Shown: positions 1 to 5,692 of the stretch, piece by piece
How the letters are laid out: each line of letters begins with the position of its first letter
Numbering within the stretch: position 1 is the stretch's first letter
Origin: Pseudofrankia asymbiotica
Lineage (GTDB): Bacteria > Actinomycetota > Actinomycetes > Frankiales > Frankiaceae
Direction of reading: 5' to 3'
NCBI RefSeq assembly: GCF_001983105.1
Contig: NZ_MOMC01000006.1
Span: forward strand, 13,596-22,396
DNA length: 8,801 bases
Made by a program: the position numbers and the translations under genes
Notes under the pieces: generated by a model
Databases searched by the model: none
Told to the model about the DNA's origin: nothing
What the model saw: the letters and a program-made list of their open reading frames with translations, nothing else

Positions 1-198
1 CGAGCACTGACGGGCCGCCGCCAACGTCCGCTGGCGCGCCGCCGTCGATATCGGTGTCGCTCGCGCGGGTGCTCGGTTTCCTGCGATGCGGATGGTGGGT
101 CGCGTGGGGTGTCGCCCGGCGGCCGAGCGTGCCACGATGCGGAAGGCGATGAGAGCGGGACCGTCAGCGACGGAACGTGCCGGGCTGGAGGTGGTGCG
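1..198. other. Left-edge stretch without a recognisable gene
   Basis: No gene can be supported here. The frame of the downstream Ala-rich ORF stays open back to position 1, and another + frame is open from position 3 to a stop at 150-152. Either could be the tail of a gene entering from the left. The translated residues (Arg/Gly/Pro-rich, with a short Trp/Val patch) match no family I recognise. No tRNA, riboswitch or clear promoter was seen. Confidence 0.4.
187..191 (+). promoter_or_regulatory. Shine-Dalgarno for the Ala-rich ORF
   Basis: GGAGG lies 7 nt before a GTG codon at 199. This is why the start is placed at 199 rather than at the in-frame codon at 109, which has no comparable site. 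Confidence 0.55.
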
Positions 199-627
199 GT
201 GAACGTGGCCCGGGCGCGGCGAGCGGCGGGAACGACCAGGACGGCCGTGTCGACGGCGACCACGGCGCTGTCGGTCGTGACGGCGGCCGCTGTCGTGGGA
301 TCCGCCGCGGCGGTCGTGGCGACGGCCAGGATCGCGACGGCCGTCGCCTCGAGTGCGGCCTCCGCGGCGTCGGCCGCGGCGGCGTCCGCCTCGTCGGTGG
401 CCGCGTCGGCCACGGCGGATGTCATGTCCGTCACCGCGGCGAACGCCGCGAACGCGGCGGCGACCACGGTGGCGGCGGCGACCACGGCCATCGCCTCGGC
501 GGCGCTGGCGGTCCGGGCCCGAGGCCGCACGGCACCCCAGGCAGCGGGCATCCTGGACAGCCGTGAGAGCCACGCGACGCGTTCTGAACTTCCGGCCGGT
601 AGGCCGCCCCGTCTCGGCCACGGGTGA
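199..627 (+). CDS. Ala-rich hypothetical protein
   Basis: Function unknown. The product is 142 residues from a GTG start with a good Shine-Dalgarno sequence; the frame is also open upstream to 109 and beyond. Residues 1-12 are Arg-rich. About 90 following residues consist almost only of Ala, Val, Thr and Ser, with AAS, AAN and ATT motifs and almost no charge. The tail of about 35 residues is Arg/Gly/Pro-rich. Nearly all codons up to about position 540 end in G or C, as in the true genes here, whereas the competing + frames give Gly/Arg-rich products typical of shadow reading. The Ala-rich stretch could form long helices, perhaps weakly amphipathic and surface- or membrane-associated, but that is inference. 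There is no Cys or Trp and no signal-peptide cleavage motif I trust. A hairpin over the stop codon fits a transcript end. It could still be a chance open frame in high-GC DNA. Confidence 0.45.
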   Translation: MNVARARRAAGTTRTAVSTATTALSVVTAAAVVGSAAAVVATARIATAVASSAASAASAAAASASSVAASATADVMSVTAANAANAAATTVAAATTAIASAALAVRARGRTAPQAAGILDSRESHATRSELPAGRPPRLGHG

Positions 628-633
628 GACGGG
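608..633 (+). terminator. Hairpin over the stop of the Ala-rich ORF
   Basis: A perfect 8-bp inverted repeat, CCCGTCTC at 608-615 and GAGACGGG at 626-633, has a 10-nt loop. The TGA at 625-627 falls at the start of the right arm. No T-tract follows, so it is at best an actinobacterial hairpin terminator without a U-tail. Confidence 0.35.
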
Positions 634-657
634 CTCGGCTACTGGCGGGATCCCCTC

Positions 658-699
658 GGCCATAGGCAGGCTTTTCCCGAACGACGAGGCTGCCTGGCC
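658..699 (+). promoter_or_regulatory. Imperfect hairpin ahead of cobU
   Basis: GGCC (658-661) and GGCAG (665-669) can pair with CTGCC (690-694) and GGCC (696-699) around a 20-nt loop containing CTTTTCCC. It sits 27 bp before the cobU start and could be a leader structure. It lacks the conserved boxes of a cobalamin riboswitch. Function is unproven. Confidence 0.25.
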
Positions 700-726
700 G
701 GGTCCGTCCCCGCTGGGCGGCGGCCG

Positions 727-1851
727 GTGGCGGGGCTGATGGCCGTCGTCGTGCTGGCCGACGGCCGCGCCACCGCCACCGCCACCACCACCACCACCGC
801 CGTCACCGTCACCGCGGCCGGCCGGGACGAGGAGGACGACGCCGGCGAGCCGCGAGGCCCGGTGGGCGTCCTGGTGGACGACCCGCGGTGCGGCCGGCTG
901 CTCCTCGACTGCGGCGCCGGGGTCGCCACCAGGGCCGCGTTCGCCGGGGTCTCCCTGGCCGGGGCGCGAGTGCTGCCCACCGGCCGTGGCCCGGACCGGT
1001 TGGACCCGGACCTCCCCACCGAGGTGGTGCCTGGCCGCCAGGAGGCGGCGCCGCCGGGCGTGCGGATGCTTCCCGCGGGCGGCGGCGAGGTCGTCCTGCT
1101 GGTGGAGACGAGCCGCGGCGTGCTGCTGCACTGCCCAGCCTCCGGGCCTCTGCCCGAGGGCACCGTCGCCGCGCTGCCCTCGCGGGTGATCCTCACCGTT
1201 CCGCTCGCGCCGGTGGTGCGCGACCAGCTGGCTGGCGTCACGGTGCTCGTGCCGCCGGCGGCGGGGCGGCGGGTCCTGGTCACCGGCGGCGCCCGGTCCG
1301 GAAAGTCGGAGCTGGCCGAGCGGATGCTCGCCGGCAGCGAGCGAGTCGTCTATCTGGCGACGGGCGGGGTCCCATCGTCGGAGGACACCGAATGGTCGGC
1401 GCGGGTGGCCCAGCACCGCCGCAGGCGACCGGCCAGCTGGTCGACGGTCGAGACCGCGGACGCCGCCGCGGTCCTCGTGTCCGCCGGTGAGGTACCCGCT
1501 GTCCTGTTCGACTGCGTCGGCACCTGGCTCACGGCGGCCATGGATGCCGCCGGGATCTGGGTCCTGGACGAGGGCGCGGACGCCCACGGAGACGCGACGG
1601 CGACCAGCGCGCGGGCCCGCCGCACCGCCGACGCGGCGCTCGCGCGGGCGGTGGATGCCCTGCTGGAGGCCTGGACGGCGACCGAGGGGCGCGTCGTCGC
1701 CGTGACCAACGAGGTCGGTTCGGGGGTCGTGCCCTCGACGGCCGCGGGCCGCCGGTTCCGCGACGAGCTGGGCCGGCTCAACGCCCGGCTCGCCGCCGTG
1801 GCTGACGAGGTCTGGCTCTGCACGGCCGGTATCGGGCAGCGCATCCGCTGA
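727..1851 (+). CDS. cobU: Adenosylcobinamide kinase / adenosylcobinamide-phosphate guanylyltransferase with N-terminal extension
   Basis: The protein phosphorylates adenosylcobinamide and then transfers GMP from GTP to give AdoCbi-GDP, the activated half for nucleotide-loop assembly. The C-terminal ~195 residues are the CobU domain. Visible motifs are the P-loop GGARSGKS (187-194), H230 in HRRRRPASWSTVE (the His matching the guanylylated residue of the family), the FDCVGTW strand with D262, and NEVGSGVVP (from 328) followed by the FRDELGRLNARLA helix. Single-domain CobU is about 180 residues; this one is 374. Residues ~45-180 include LLLDCGAG and an LPTGRGPD segment, recalling the metallo-beta-lactamase-like N-terminal domain of some actinobacterial CobU proteins, but the HxHxDH metal motif is absent. 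Residues 15-30 are a Thr/Ala run. The start is uncertain: GTG 727 or ATG 739, neither with a strong ribosome binding site. cobS and cobT follow on the same strand. Confidence 0.9.
   Translation: MAGLMAVVVLADGRATATATTTTTAVTVTAAGRDEEDDAGEPRGPVGVLVDDPRCGRLLLDCGAGVATRAAFAGVSLAGARVLPTGRGPDRLDPDLPTEVVPGRQEAAPPGVRMLPAGGGEVVLLVETSRGVLLHCPASGPLPEGTVAALPSRVILTVPLAPVVRDQLAGVTVLVPPAAGRRVLVTGGARSGKSELAERMLAGSERVVYLATGGVPSSEDTEWSARVAQHRRRRPASWSTVETADAAAVLVSAGEVPAVLFDCVGTWLTAAMDAAGIWVLDEGADAHGDATATSARARRTADAALARAVDALLEAWTATEGRVVAVTNEVGSGVVPSTAAGRRFRDELGRLNARLAAVADEVWLCTAGIGQRIR
769..816 (+). repeat. GCC/ACC trinucleotide repeat in cobU
   Basis: A run of in-frame GCC and ACC codons, with a few GTC, encodes alternating Ala/Thr, five consecutive Thr, then Val/Thr. 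It lies in the N-terminal extension before any conserved domain and probably arose by replication slippage. Confidence 0.7.
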
Positions 1852-1889
1852 CTTCACCCCCTTCTTCGGGAGTGTCGGTCTTGGGTACC

Positions 1890-1952
1890 TACCGTGGATG
1901 AGGCAGGATGATCAGAGCGATACCTGGCGCGGAGCCCGCGTATGTCCGCGGG
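1890..1952 (+). promoter_or_regulatory. Possible cobS promoter and leader hairpin
   Basis: The 157-bp cobU-cobS spacer contains TACCGT (1890-1895), which fits a TANNNT -10, but no convincing -35 is visible. Downstream, CCCGCG (1935-1940) and CGCGGG (1947-1952) form a perfect 6-bp hairpin with a 6-nt loop. It lies 41 nt before the cobS Shine-Dalgarno sequence and has no U-tail. cobS could equally be read through from cobU. Confidence 0.25.
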
Positions 1953-1992
1953 AACCCTTTGAACGTCGACAACCGTCGAAGAAACGGGCGAC

Positions 1993-2000
1993 AAAGGAGG
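1993..2000 (+). promoter_or_regulatory. Shine-Dalgarno deciding the cobS start
   Basis: AAAGGAGG is a near-ideal anti-16S match, 8 nt before ATG 2009. The same frame is open from an ATG at 1898, but that codon has no such site, so 2009 is chosen. Confidence 0.85.
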
Positions 2001-2008
2001 ATCCGGCC

Positions 2009-3655
2009 ATGACGACACCGGGCGGCGGTGCCGGCGGCGAAAGCCGCCACGGCGATGGTGGTTTCGGCGAGCGTGATTACGATGATCCCGGCTACGCCGA
2101 GCAGGGGAACGACCCCTCCGGCTACGAAGGACGCGGCTACGCCGATCCGAGCTACGCCGATCCCAGCTATGCCGATCCCGGCTATGCCGATCCCAGCTAC
2201 GCGGACCCCGGCTACGCCGATCCCGGCTACGCCGATCCCGGCTACGAAGGACGCGGCTACCCCGACGAGACCCCGGCGCCGTTCCCCGGAGTACCCGACG
2301 CTGCGGCCGGCCCCGCACAGCCCAGGGCCTCCGGGTGGCCCCAGGCCGGGCACGCGCCGCCGCGGCCGGGAAACGCCGGCGGTTCCCACGACCGGCGCCG
2401 CCCAGGCCGGCCCGGCGACGCGCCACCCGACCCCCCCTACGGCCACCAGGCCACGCCGGGCGGCGTCCAGGACGTCGGGATGGACGCCCTGCTGGCGAAC
2501 AGCGAGCCCTACGGGCGAGAGCCACGCCGACCGCGCCGCGGATGGCGTGGGGTGCCGGACCCGCGCGGCGCCGCCGCGCCCACCGAGCCGAGGGCCGGGG
2601 CCGGGGCCGCCGGTGAGCCGCGGACCACGTCGACCCGGCCCGTGCCGGGCCCGACGCAGCCCCCGCCCGGCGCGGGGACCTTCGGCCGCAGGGTGGGCCA
2701 CGGCGTGACGCAGGGCGTCGGCCAGAGCGTCGGCTGGGTGCGCGACCGGGCGGCCGGTGGGATGACGGCGCTGCGGGCGCGGCGAGCCGAGACTCCGGCG
2801 CACAGCCGGCGCCGGTCCTCCGCGCTCGATCCCGCGGCCCTGCGCGCGTTGCCGATGGCCGTGGGGATGTTCACCGTCCTGCCGCTGCCGGCGAGCCGGT
2901 CGGCGGGCGACGCGACCGAGCCGGGGCTCGGCGGCTGGGCGCTGCGCTGGCTGCCGCTGCTCGGCGCGCTGCTGGGCTTCCTCGCCTGGGCGTTGTCGCT
3001 GGTCTTCTGGCGTGGCCATGGCGGTGGCGCGGCGTTCCTCGGCGCCGTGGTGTGGGTCGGCGTCCTGGCGCTGCTCACCCGTGGCCTGCACCTGGACGGC
3101 CTGGCCGACGTCGCCGACGGGCTGGGCAGCCGCAGGCCGGCGGCGGAGGCCCTGGTGATCATGCGCCAGTCCGACATCGGTCCCTTCGGGGTGGCGGCGG
3201 CCGTCGGCGCGGTGTTGCTGCAGGTCGCCGCGGTGTCCACCCTGCTGGGCGGCGCGAGCCGGGCCCAGGGGCTGGTGCTGCTCGTCGTGGCCGTCGTGGC
3301 GGGGCGGCTGGCCGCACTCGACGCCGCTCGCCCGACGGTGCCACCGGCGCGCCCCGGCGGTTTCGGCGCCGTCGTCGCCGGTACCGCGTCCGCCACCTCC
3401 ACAGTGGTCGCGGTCGCCGTGACGCTCGTCCTCGGATGGCTCCTGCTCGCGCTCACCGCGACGAGCCTCGTGGCGGCGCTGTGGCTGCCGTTCGCCGTTC
3501 TCGTCGGCCTCGCCGCCGGGCGGCTGGTCACCTGGCATGTGGTCCGCAGGCTCGACGGCATCACCGGCGACGTGTTCGGCGCCGTCATCGAGATCACCAC
3601 CACCGTCACCCTGCTCGCCCTCACCGCCGTGGTCGTCTGGGGCGGTCTGTTGTGA
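2009..3655 (+). CDS. cobS: Adenosylcobinamide-GDP ribazoletransferase (cobalamin synthase) with long repetitive N-terminus
   Basis: CobS is the membrane enzyme that joins AdoCbi-GDP to alpha-ribazole (or its phosphate) to give adenosylcobalamin (phosphate). The product is 548 residues; typical CobS is about 250. The CobS domain occupies ~273-548. It contains HLDGLADVADG (361-371) and MRQSDIGPFG (from 385), the Asp-rich signature and second conserved block of the family. It has about six hydrophobic segments, near 312-334, 340-360, 391-413, 421-440, 463-510 and 526-548. The first ~270 residues are extra. Residues 23-87 carry GYADP-type pentapeptide repeats, acidic and Tyr-rich. Next comes a Pro/Gly/Arg-rich linker, then a basic stretch near 225-270 (GRRVGHGVTQGVGQSVGWV and following) that might be amphipathic. 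No signal peptide is visible, so the extension is probably cytosolic. Catalytic motifs are intact, so the enzyme should be active. cobU and cobT flank it. Confidence 0.93.
   Translation: MTTPGGGAGGESRHGDGGFGERDYDDPGYAEQGNDPSGYEGRGYADPSYADPSYADPGYADPSYADPGYADPGYADPGYEGRGYPDETPAPFPGVPDAAAGPAQPRASGWPQAGHAPPRPGNAGGSHDRRRPGRPGDAPPDPPYGHQATPGGVQDVGMDALLANSEPYGREPRRPRRGWRGVPDPRGAAAPTEPRAGAGAAGEPRTTSTRPVPGPTQPPPGAGTFGRRVGHGVTQGVGQSVGWVRDRAAGGMTALRARRAETPAHSRRRSSALDPAALRALPMAVGMFTVLPLPASRSAGDATEPGLGGWALRWLPLLGALLGFLAWALSLVFWRGHGGGAAFLGAVVWVGVLALLTRGLHLDGLADVADGLGSRRPAAEALVIMRQSDIGPFGVAAAVGAVLLQVAAVSTLLGGASRAQGLVLLVVAVVAGRLAALDAARPTVPPARPGGFGAVVAGTASATSTVVAVAVTLVLGWLLLALTATSLVAALWLPFAVLVGLAAGRLVTWHVVRRLDGITGDVFGAVIEITTTVTLLALTAVVVWGGLL
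2120..2254 (+). repeat. 15-bp tandem repeat encoding GYADP units in CobS
   Basis: Nine in-frame 15-bp units are present. Seven encode GYADP or SYADP (2135-2239). They are flanked by two GYEGR units (2120-2134 and 2240-2254) that are identical in DNA. Units differ mostly at third bases (TAC/TAT, GCC/GCG, GAT/GAC) and in Gly versus Ser at the first residue. Looser copies (DYDDP, GYAEQ) begin at 2075. The pattern suggests expansion by slippage or unequal recombination under selection to keep frame and residues. Confidence 0.95.
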
Positions 3656-3660
3656 CCCAT

Positions 3661-3695
3661 CCCGGGCGGCGGGTCGCAACGGCCCCCCGCCCGGG
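3661..3695 (+). terminator. GC-rich hairpin after cobS
   Basis: CCCGGGCGG (3661-3669) pairs perfectly with CCGCCCGGG (3687-3695) around a 17-nt loop, starting 5 nt after the cobS stop codon. There is no T-tract. It could terminate or attenuate transcription, or protect the cobS mRNA 3' end. Confidence 0.5.
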
Positions 3696-3825
3696 TCGGC
3701 GGCGCGCTCTCGCGCCTGTCGTCGGCACGGCCTGAGCCCAGGGCCGGTCGGTACCCGCGTCGCGTAGGCGGCTTCGACGGCGCGACCTGTCTGTGAGACG
3801 GGCCGATGTCTGTCACGTTCGGGCT

Positions 3826-3861
3826 CCGGGGACGGATGACGTTCTGTAACGTCCGCCCCGG
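3826..3861 (+). promoter_or_regulatory. Dyad / hairpin in the cobT leader
   Basis: A perfect dyad GACGTT-CTGT-AACGTC (3838-3853) is nested inside outer arms CCGGGG (3826-3831) and CCCCGG (3856-3861). It ends 6 nt before the cobT Shine-Dalgarno sequence. As RNA it is a strong two-part stem-loop. As DNA it is a 16-bp operator-like palindrome that includes TAACGT (3847-3852), a TANNNT -10 candidate, although no clear -35 is seen. It does not match the cobalamin riboswitch boxes I know. Confidence 0.45.
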
Positions 3862-3867
3862 ACCGAG

Positions 3868-3872
3868 AGGAG
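3868..3872 (+). promoter_or_regulatory. Shine-Dalgarno deciding the cobT start
   Basis: AGGAG lies 8 nt before ATG 3881. The frame is open back to an ATG at 3806, but those codons would run through the dyad and lack a ribosome binding site. Confidence 0.75.
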
Positions 3873-3880
3873 AGCCATCC

Positions 3881-5011
3881 ATGAGCCCTGAACCGTCGGA
3901 CATGTCCGTCCTCGATCGCCTCGCCTCGAGCATCCAGCCGGTGGACCCGGCCGTCGCGCGGGCGGCCCGCGAGCACCAGGACCGGCTGACCAAACCGCGC
4001 GGCTCACTCGGGCAGCTGGAGGACGTGTCCGTGCGGCTGGCCGCGCTCGCGGGCCGGGTGCCCGCGCCGGTGCCGGCCTCGCCGGCGGTCGCGGTGTTCG
4101 TCGGTGACCACGGCGTGCACGCTCAGGGCGTCTCGCCGTGGCCGCGGGAGGTCACCGGCCAGATGGTCGCGAACTTCCTGGCCGGCGGGGCGGTCGTCAA
4201 CGCGCTCGCGCGCCAGGCCGGCGCCGTGGTGGCGGTGGTGGACGTCGGCATGTCGATCGAGGCGTCGGCCGTCATCGGCGCGATGCCGGGCCTGGACCGC
4301 CGCCGGGTGCGGGCCGGCACCGGCGACATCACCGTCGAGGCGGCGATGACCAGGGACGAGGCGCTGGCCGCCGTCGCCGCCGGCGCGGCGGTCGCCGACG
4401 GCCTGCTCCGCGACGGCCACGACCTGCTCGTCACCGGGGACATGGGCATCGCGAACACCACGCCCTCGGCGGCCCTGATCGCCACGCTGCTGGGCGCCGA
4501 CCCCGCGGTGGTGACCGGCCGCGGCACCGGTGTCGACGACGCCACCCTCGCGCGCAAGGTCGACGTCGTGCGTCGCGCGGTCGCGCGAGCGGCGGGCGAC
4601 GGCGTCGGCGCGGGCGACCCGCTCGGGGTGCTCGCGTCCGTCGGGGGCCTGGAGCACGCGGCGACGGTCGGCTTCGTGCTGGCGGCCGCCGCCGCCCGCG
4701 TGCCGGTGCTGCTCGACGGGGTGATCGCCTGCTCGTCGGCGCTGGTCGCGGCGGCGCTCGTGCCGGACGCGCGCGCGGCGATGTTCGCGGGGCACCGGTC
4801 GGTCGAGCCGGGCGCCTCGGCCGCGCTCGCCGCCCTCGGCCTCGTCCCGCTGCTCGACCTCGGCATGCGGCTCGGCGAGGGCTCGGGCGGGGTGCTCGCC
4901 GTGGGCGTCCTCCAGGCCGCCGCCCGTGTTCTCGCCGAGGTCGCTACCTTCGACAGCGCTGGCGTGACCGACAAGAACGCCGCCGACGGCCTCGGCGCCG
5001 GCGATGCCTGA
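3881..5011 (+). CDS. cobT: Nicotinate-nucleotide-dimethylbenzimidazole phosphoribosyltransferase
   Basis: CobT transfers the phosphoribosyl group of nicotinate mononucleotide to 5,6-dimethylbenzimidazole, giving alpha-ribazole 5'-phosphate, the lower-ligand half used by CobS. The product is 376 residues; the Salmonella enzyme is 356. Family blocks appear in order: KPRGSLGQLE near the N-terminus, VFVGDHGVHAQGVSPWP with VTGQMVANFLAGGAVVNALA, TGDMGIANTTPSAAL, GGLEHAATVGFVLAAA with VPVLLDGVIACSSAL, GHRSVEPG, and PLLDLGMRLGEGSGG, where E333 matches the catalytic Glu (E317 in Salmonella). The short ATFDSAGV tail block is also present. The domain is complete with no frame disruption, and the protein should be cytosolic. 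An inverted repeat after the stop suggests the cob block ends here. A second start at ATG 3902 is possible but lacks a ribosome binding site as good. Confidence 0.96.
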   Translation: MSPEPSDMSVLDRLASSIQPVDPAVARAAREHQDRLTKPRGSLGQLEDVSVRLAALAGRVPAPVPASPAVAVFVGDHGVHAQGVSPWPREVTGQMVANFLAGGAVVNALARQAGAVVAVVDVGMSIEASAVIGAMPGLDRRRVRAGTGDITVEAAMTRDEALAAVAAGAAVADGLLRDGHDLLVTGDMGIANTTPSAALIATLLGADPAVVTGRGTGVDDATLARKVDVVRRAVARAAGDGVGAGDPLGVLASVGGLEHAATVGFVLAAAAARVPVLLDGVIACSSALVAAALVPDARAAMFAGHRSVEPGASAALAALGLVPLLDLGMRLGEGSGGVLAVGVLQAAARVLAEVATFDSAGVTDKNAADGLGAGDA

Positions 5012-5069
5012 CGACGGGATGGGTAGACCCTTGGTGACGCGGAGGTGGCCGACGGCTGGCTGACCAGTA

Positions 5070-5110
5070 GCGGACGGGTGTCGGCGCTGTCCCCGCCGTT
5101 ACACGTCCGC
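5070..5110 (+). terminator. Inverted repeat after cobT
   Basis: GCGGACGGGTGT (5070-5081) and ACACGTCCGC (5101-5110) can form a ~10-bp stem with one bulge and a 19-nt loop. It begins 58 bp after the cobT stop codon and has no U-tail. It is a plausible end to the cob transcript. The rest of the 189-bp spacer (5012-5200) shows nothing I recognise. Confidence 0.35.
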
Positions 5111-5200
5111 GGCCTGACATCGCGGCTTGGCGAGGTTCTCGGGCCGGCAGCATGGTCGTCGTGCGCATCGTCGCGCGCAGCGACCGAGGGGATGAGAACC

Positions 5201-5659
5201 ATGCGTGAGCCGTTCCGGACGAGCTTCCTGTCCGCGTCCGTCACGGCGGCGCCGGAAGAGGCATGGTGGGTGCTCGCCGGTGACACCGAGCCAGGCATCG
5301 AGGCGCCGGGCGCGATGCTGACGGGCCGCCAGCTGATCTCCGACTGGCGGCCAGGGTCCCCGGTCCGGCTGGTCGCCGCCGGCACGGCCGTCTACGGCAC
5401 CGTGCTGCGGGCCGCGGCTCCCTACCGGCTGACGTACACGCTCGGCGCGCCGCGCCCCGACGGCGAGGACCCCACGGTCATCGTCACCTGGGAGATCCTG
5501 CCGGCGGCCGACGGCGGCAGCGTCGTGATGCTCGCCGTCGACGACCTGTGCCCAGACGGCTCCGACGACCTGCGCGACGCGTGGGCCGAGGTGCTCACCG
5601 AGGTCCGCTCCCGCCTGGAGATCCTCTCCCCGCCGATCACCGGCAGCCCGAGCTCCTGA
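5201..5659 (+). CDS. SRPBCC / AHSA1-like domain protein
   Basis: A 152-residue protein of the START/SRPBCC fold, AHSA1 (Hsp90 activator homology) type. These small helix-grip proteins bind hydrophobic ligands or act with partner proteins; the role here is unknown. The typical layout is visible: an N-terminal strand ending in a PEEAWWVLAG helix, then LTGRQLISDWRPGSPVRL (the family's 'SdW..G.pv' hairpin), VYGTVLRAAAPYRLTYTL, a VIVTWEILP strand, and a C-terminal helix DAWAEVLTEVRSRLEIL. The start is placed at ATG 5201, 10 nt after GAGGG. ATG 5192 is also in frame but overlaps the spacing of that site. The frame is open back to 5045, but those residues lie outside the domain. The gene is 33 bp ahead of the FhuF-like gene, which appears to have its own promoter. 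Confidence 0.8.
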   Translation: MREPFRTSFLSASVTAAPEEAWWVLAGDTEPGIEAPGAMLTGRQLISDWRPGSPVRLVAAGTAVYGTVLRAAAPYRLTYTLGAPRPDGEDPTVIVTWEILPAADGGSVVMLAVDDLCPDGSDDLRDAWAEVLTEVRSRLEILSPPITGSPSS

Positions 5660-5680
5660 CCTCTGGGCCGGACTCGGCCT

Positions 5681-5686
5681 TAGCAT
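5681..5686 (+). promoter_or_regulatory. Leaderless-type -10 box before the FhuF-like gene
   Basis: TAGCAT fits TANNNT and lies 6 nt before GTG 5693, the spacing expected when transcription starts at the first base of the start codon. CTGAC at 5656-5660 is a weak -35 candidate with an overlong spacer. No Shine-Dalgarno sequence is present, which agrees with leaderless translation. Confidence 0.45.
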
Positions 5687-5692
5687 GGGCGC

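Noticed and set aside
177..566. Gly/Arg-rich + frame overlapping the Ala-rich ORF
   Set aside because: Its Gly/Arg/Asp/His composition is typical of an off-frame reading of GC-rich DNA, and it lacks the GGAGG site that fits the GTG at 199.
568..726. Possible cobalamin riboswitch before cobU (CTACTGGCGGG near 640-650 and several hairpins)
   Set aside because: The conserved core boxes of the class were not found in order; only a short, loose resemblance is present.
639..1283. - strand frame opposite the cobU N-terminus
   Set aside because: Thr/Arg/Ser-rich composition with no motif; it shadows the CobU frame.
2120..2254. Regular repeats considered as a CRISPR array
   Set aside because: The period is 15 bp with no spacers, and the units are in-frame codons of cobS.
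1889..3976. A 695-codon open frame on the - strand opposite cobS
   Set aside because: It lies antisense to cobS, which has intact family motifs and a strong ribosome binding site. The antisense product is Arg/Gly/Pro-rich, with an IGVAG repeat that simply mirrors the GYADP DNA repeat. Long antisense frames are expected at this GC content.
4123..5385. A 420-codon - strand frame opposite cobT
   Set aside because: The product is Ser/Arg/Thr/Pro-rich with no family features, while the + strand carries complete CobT motifs.
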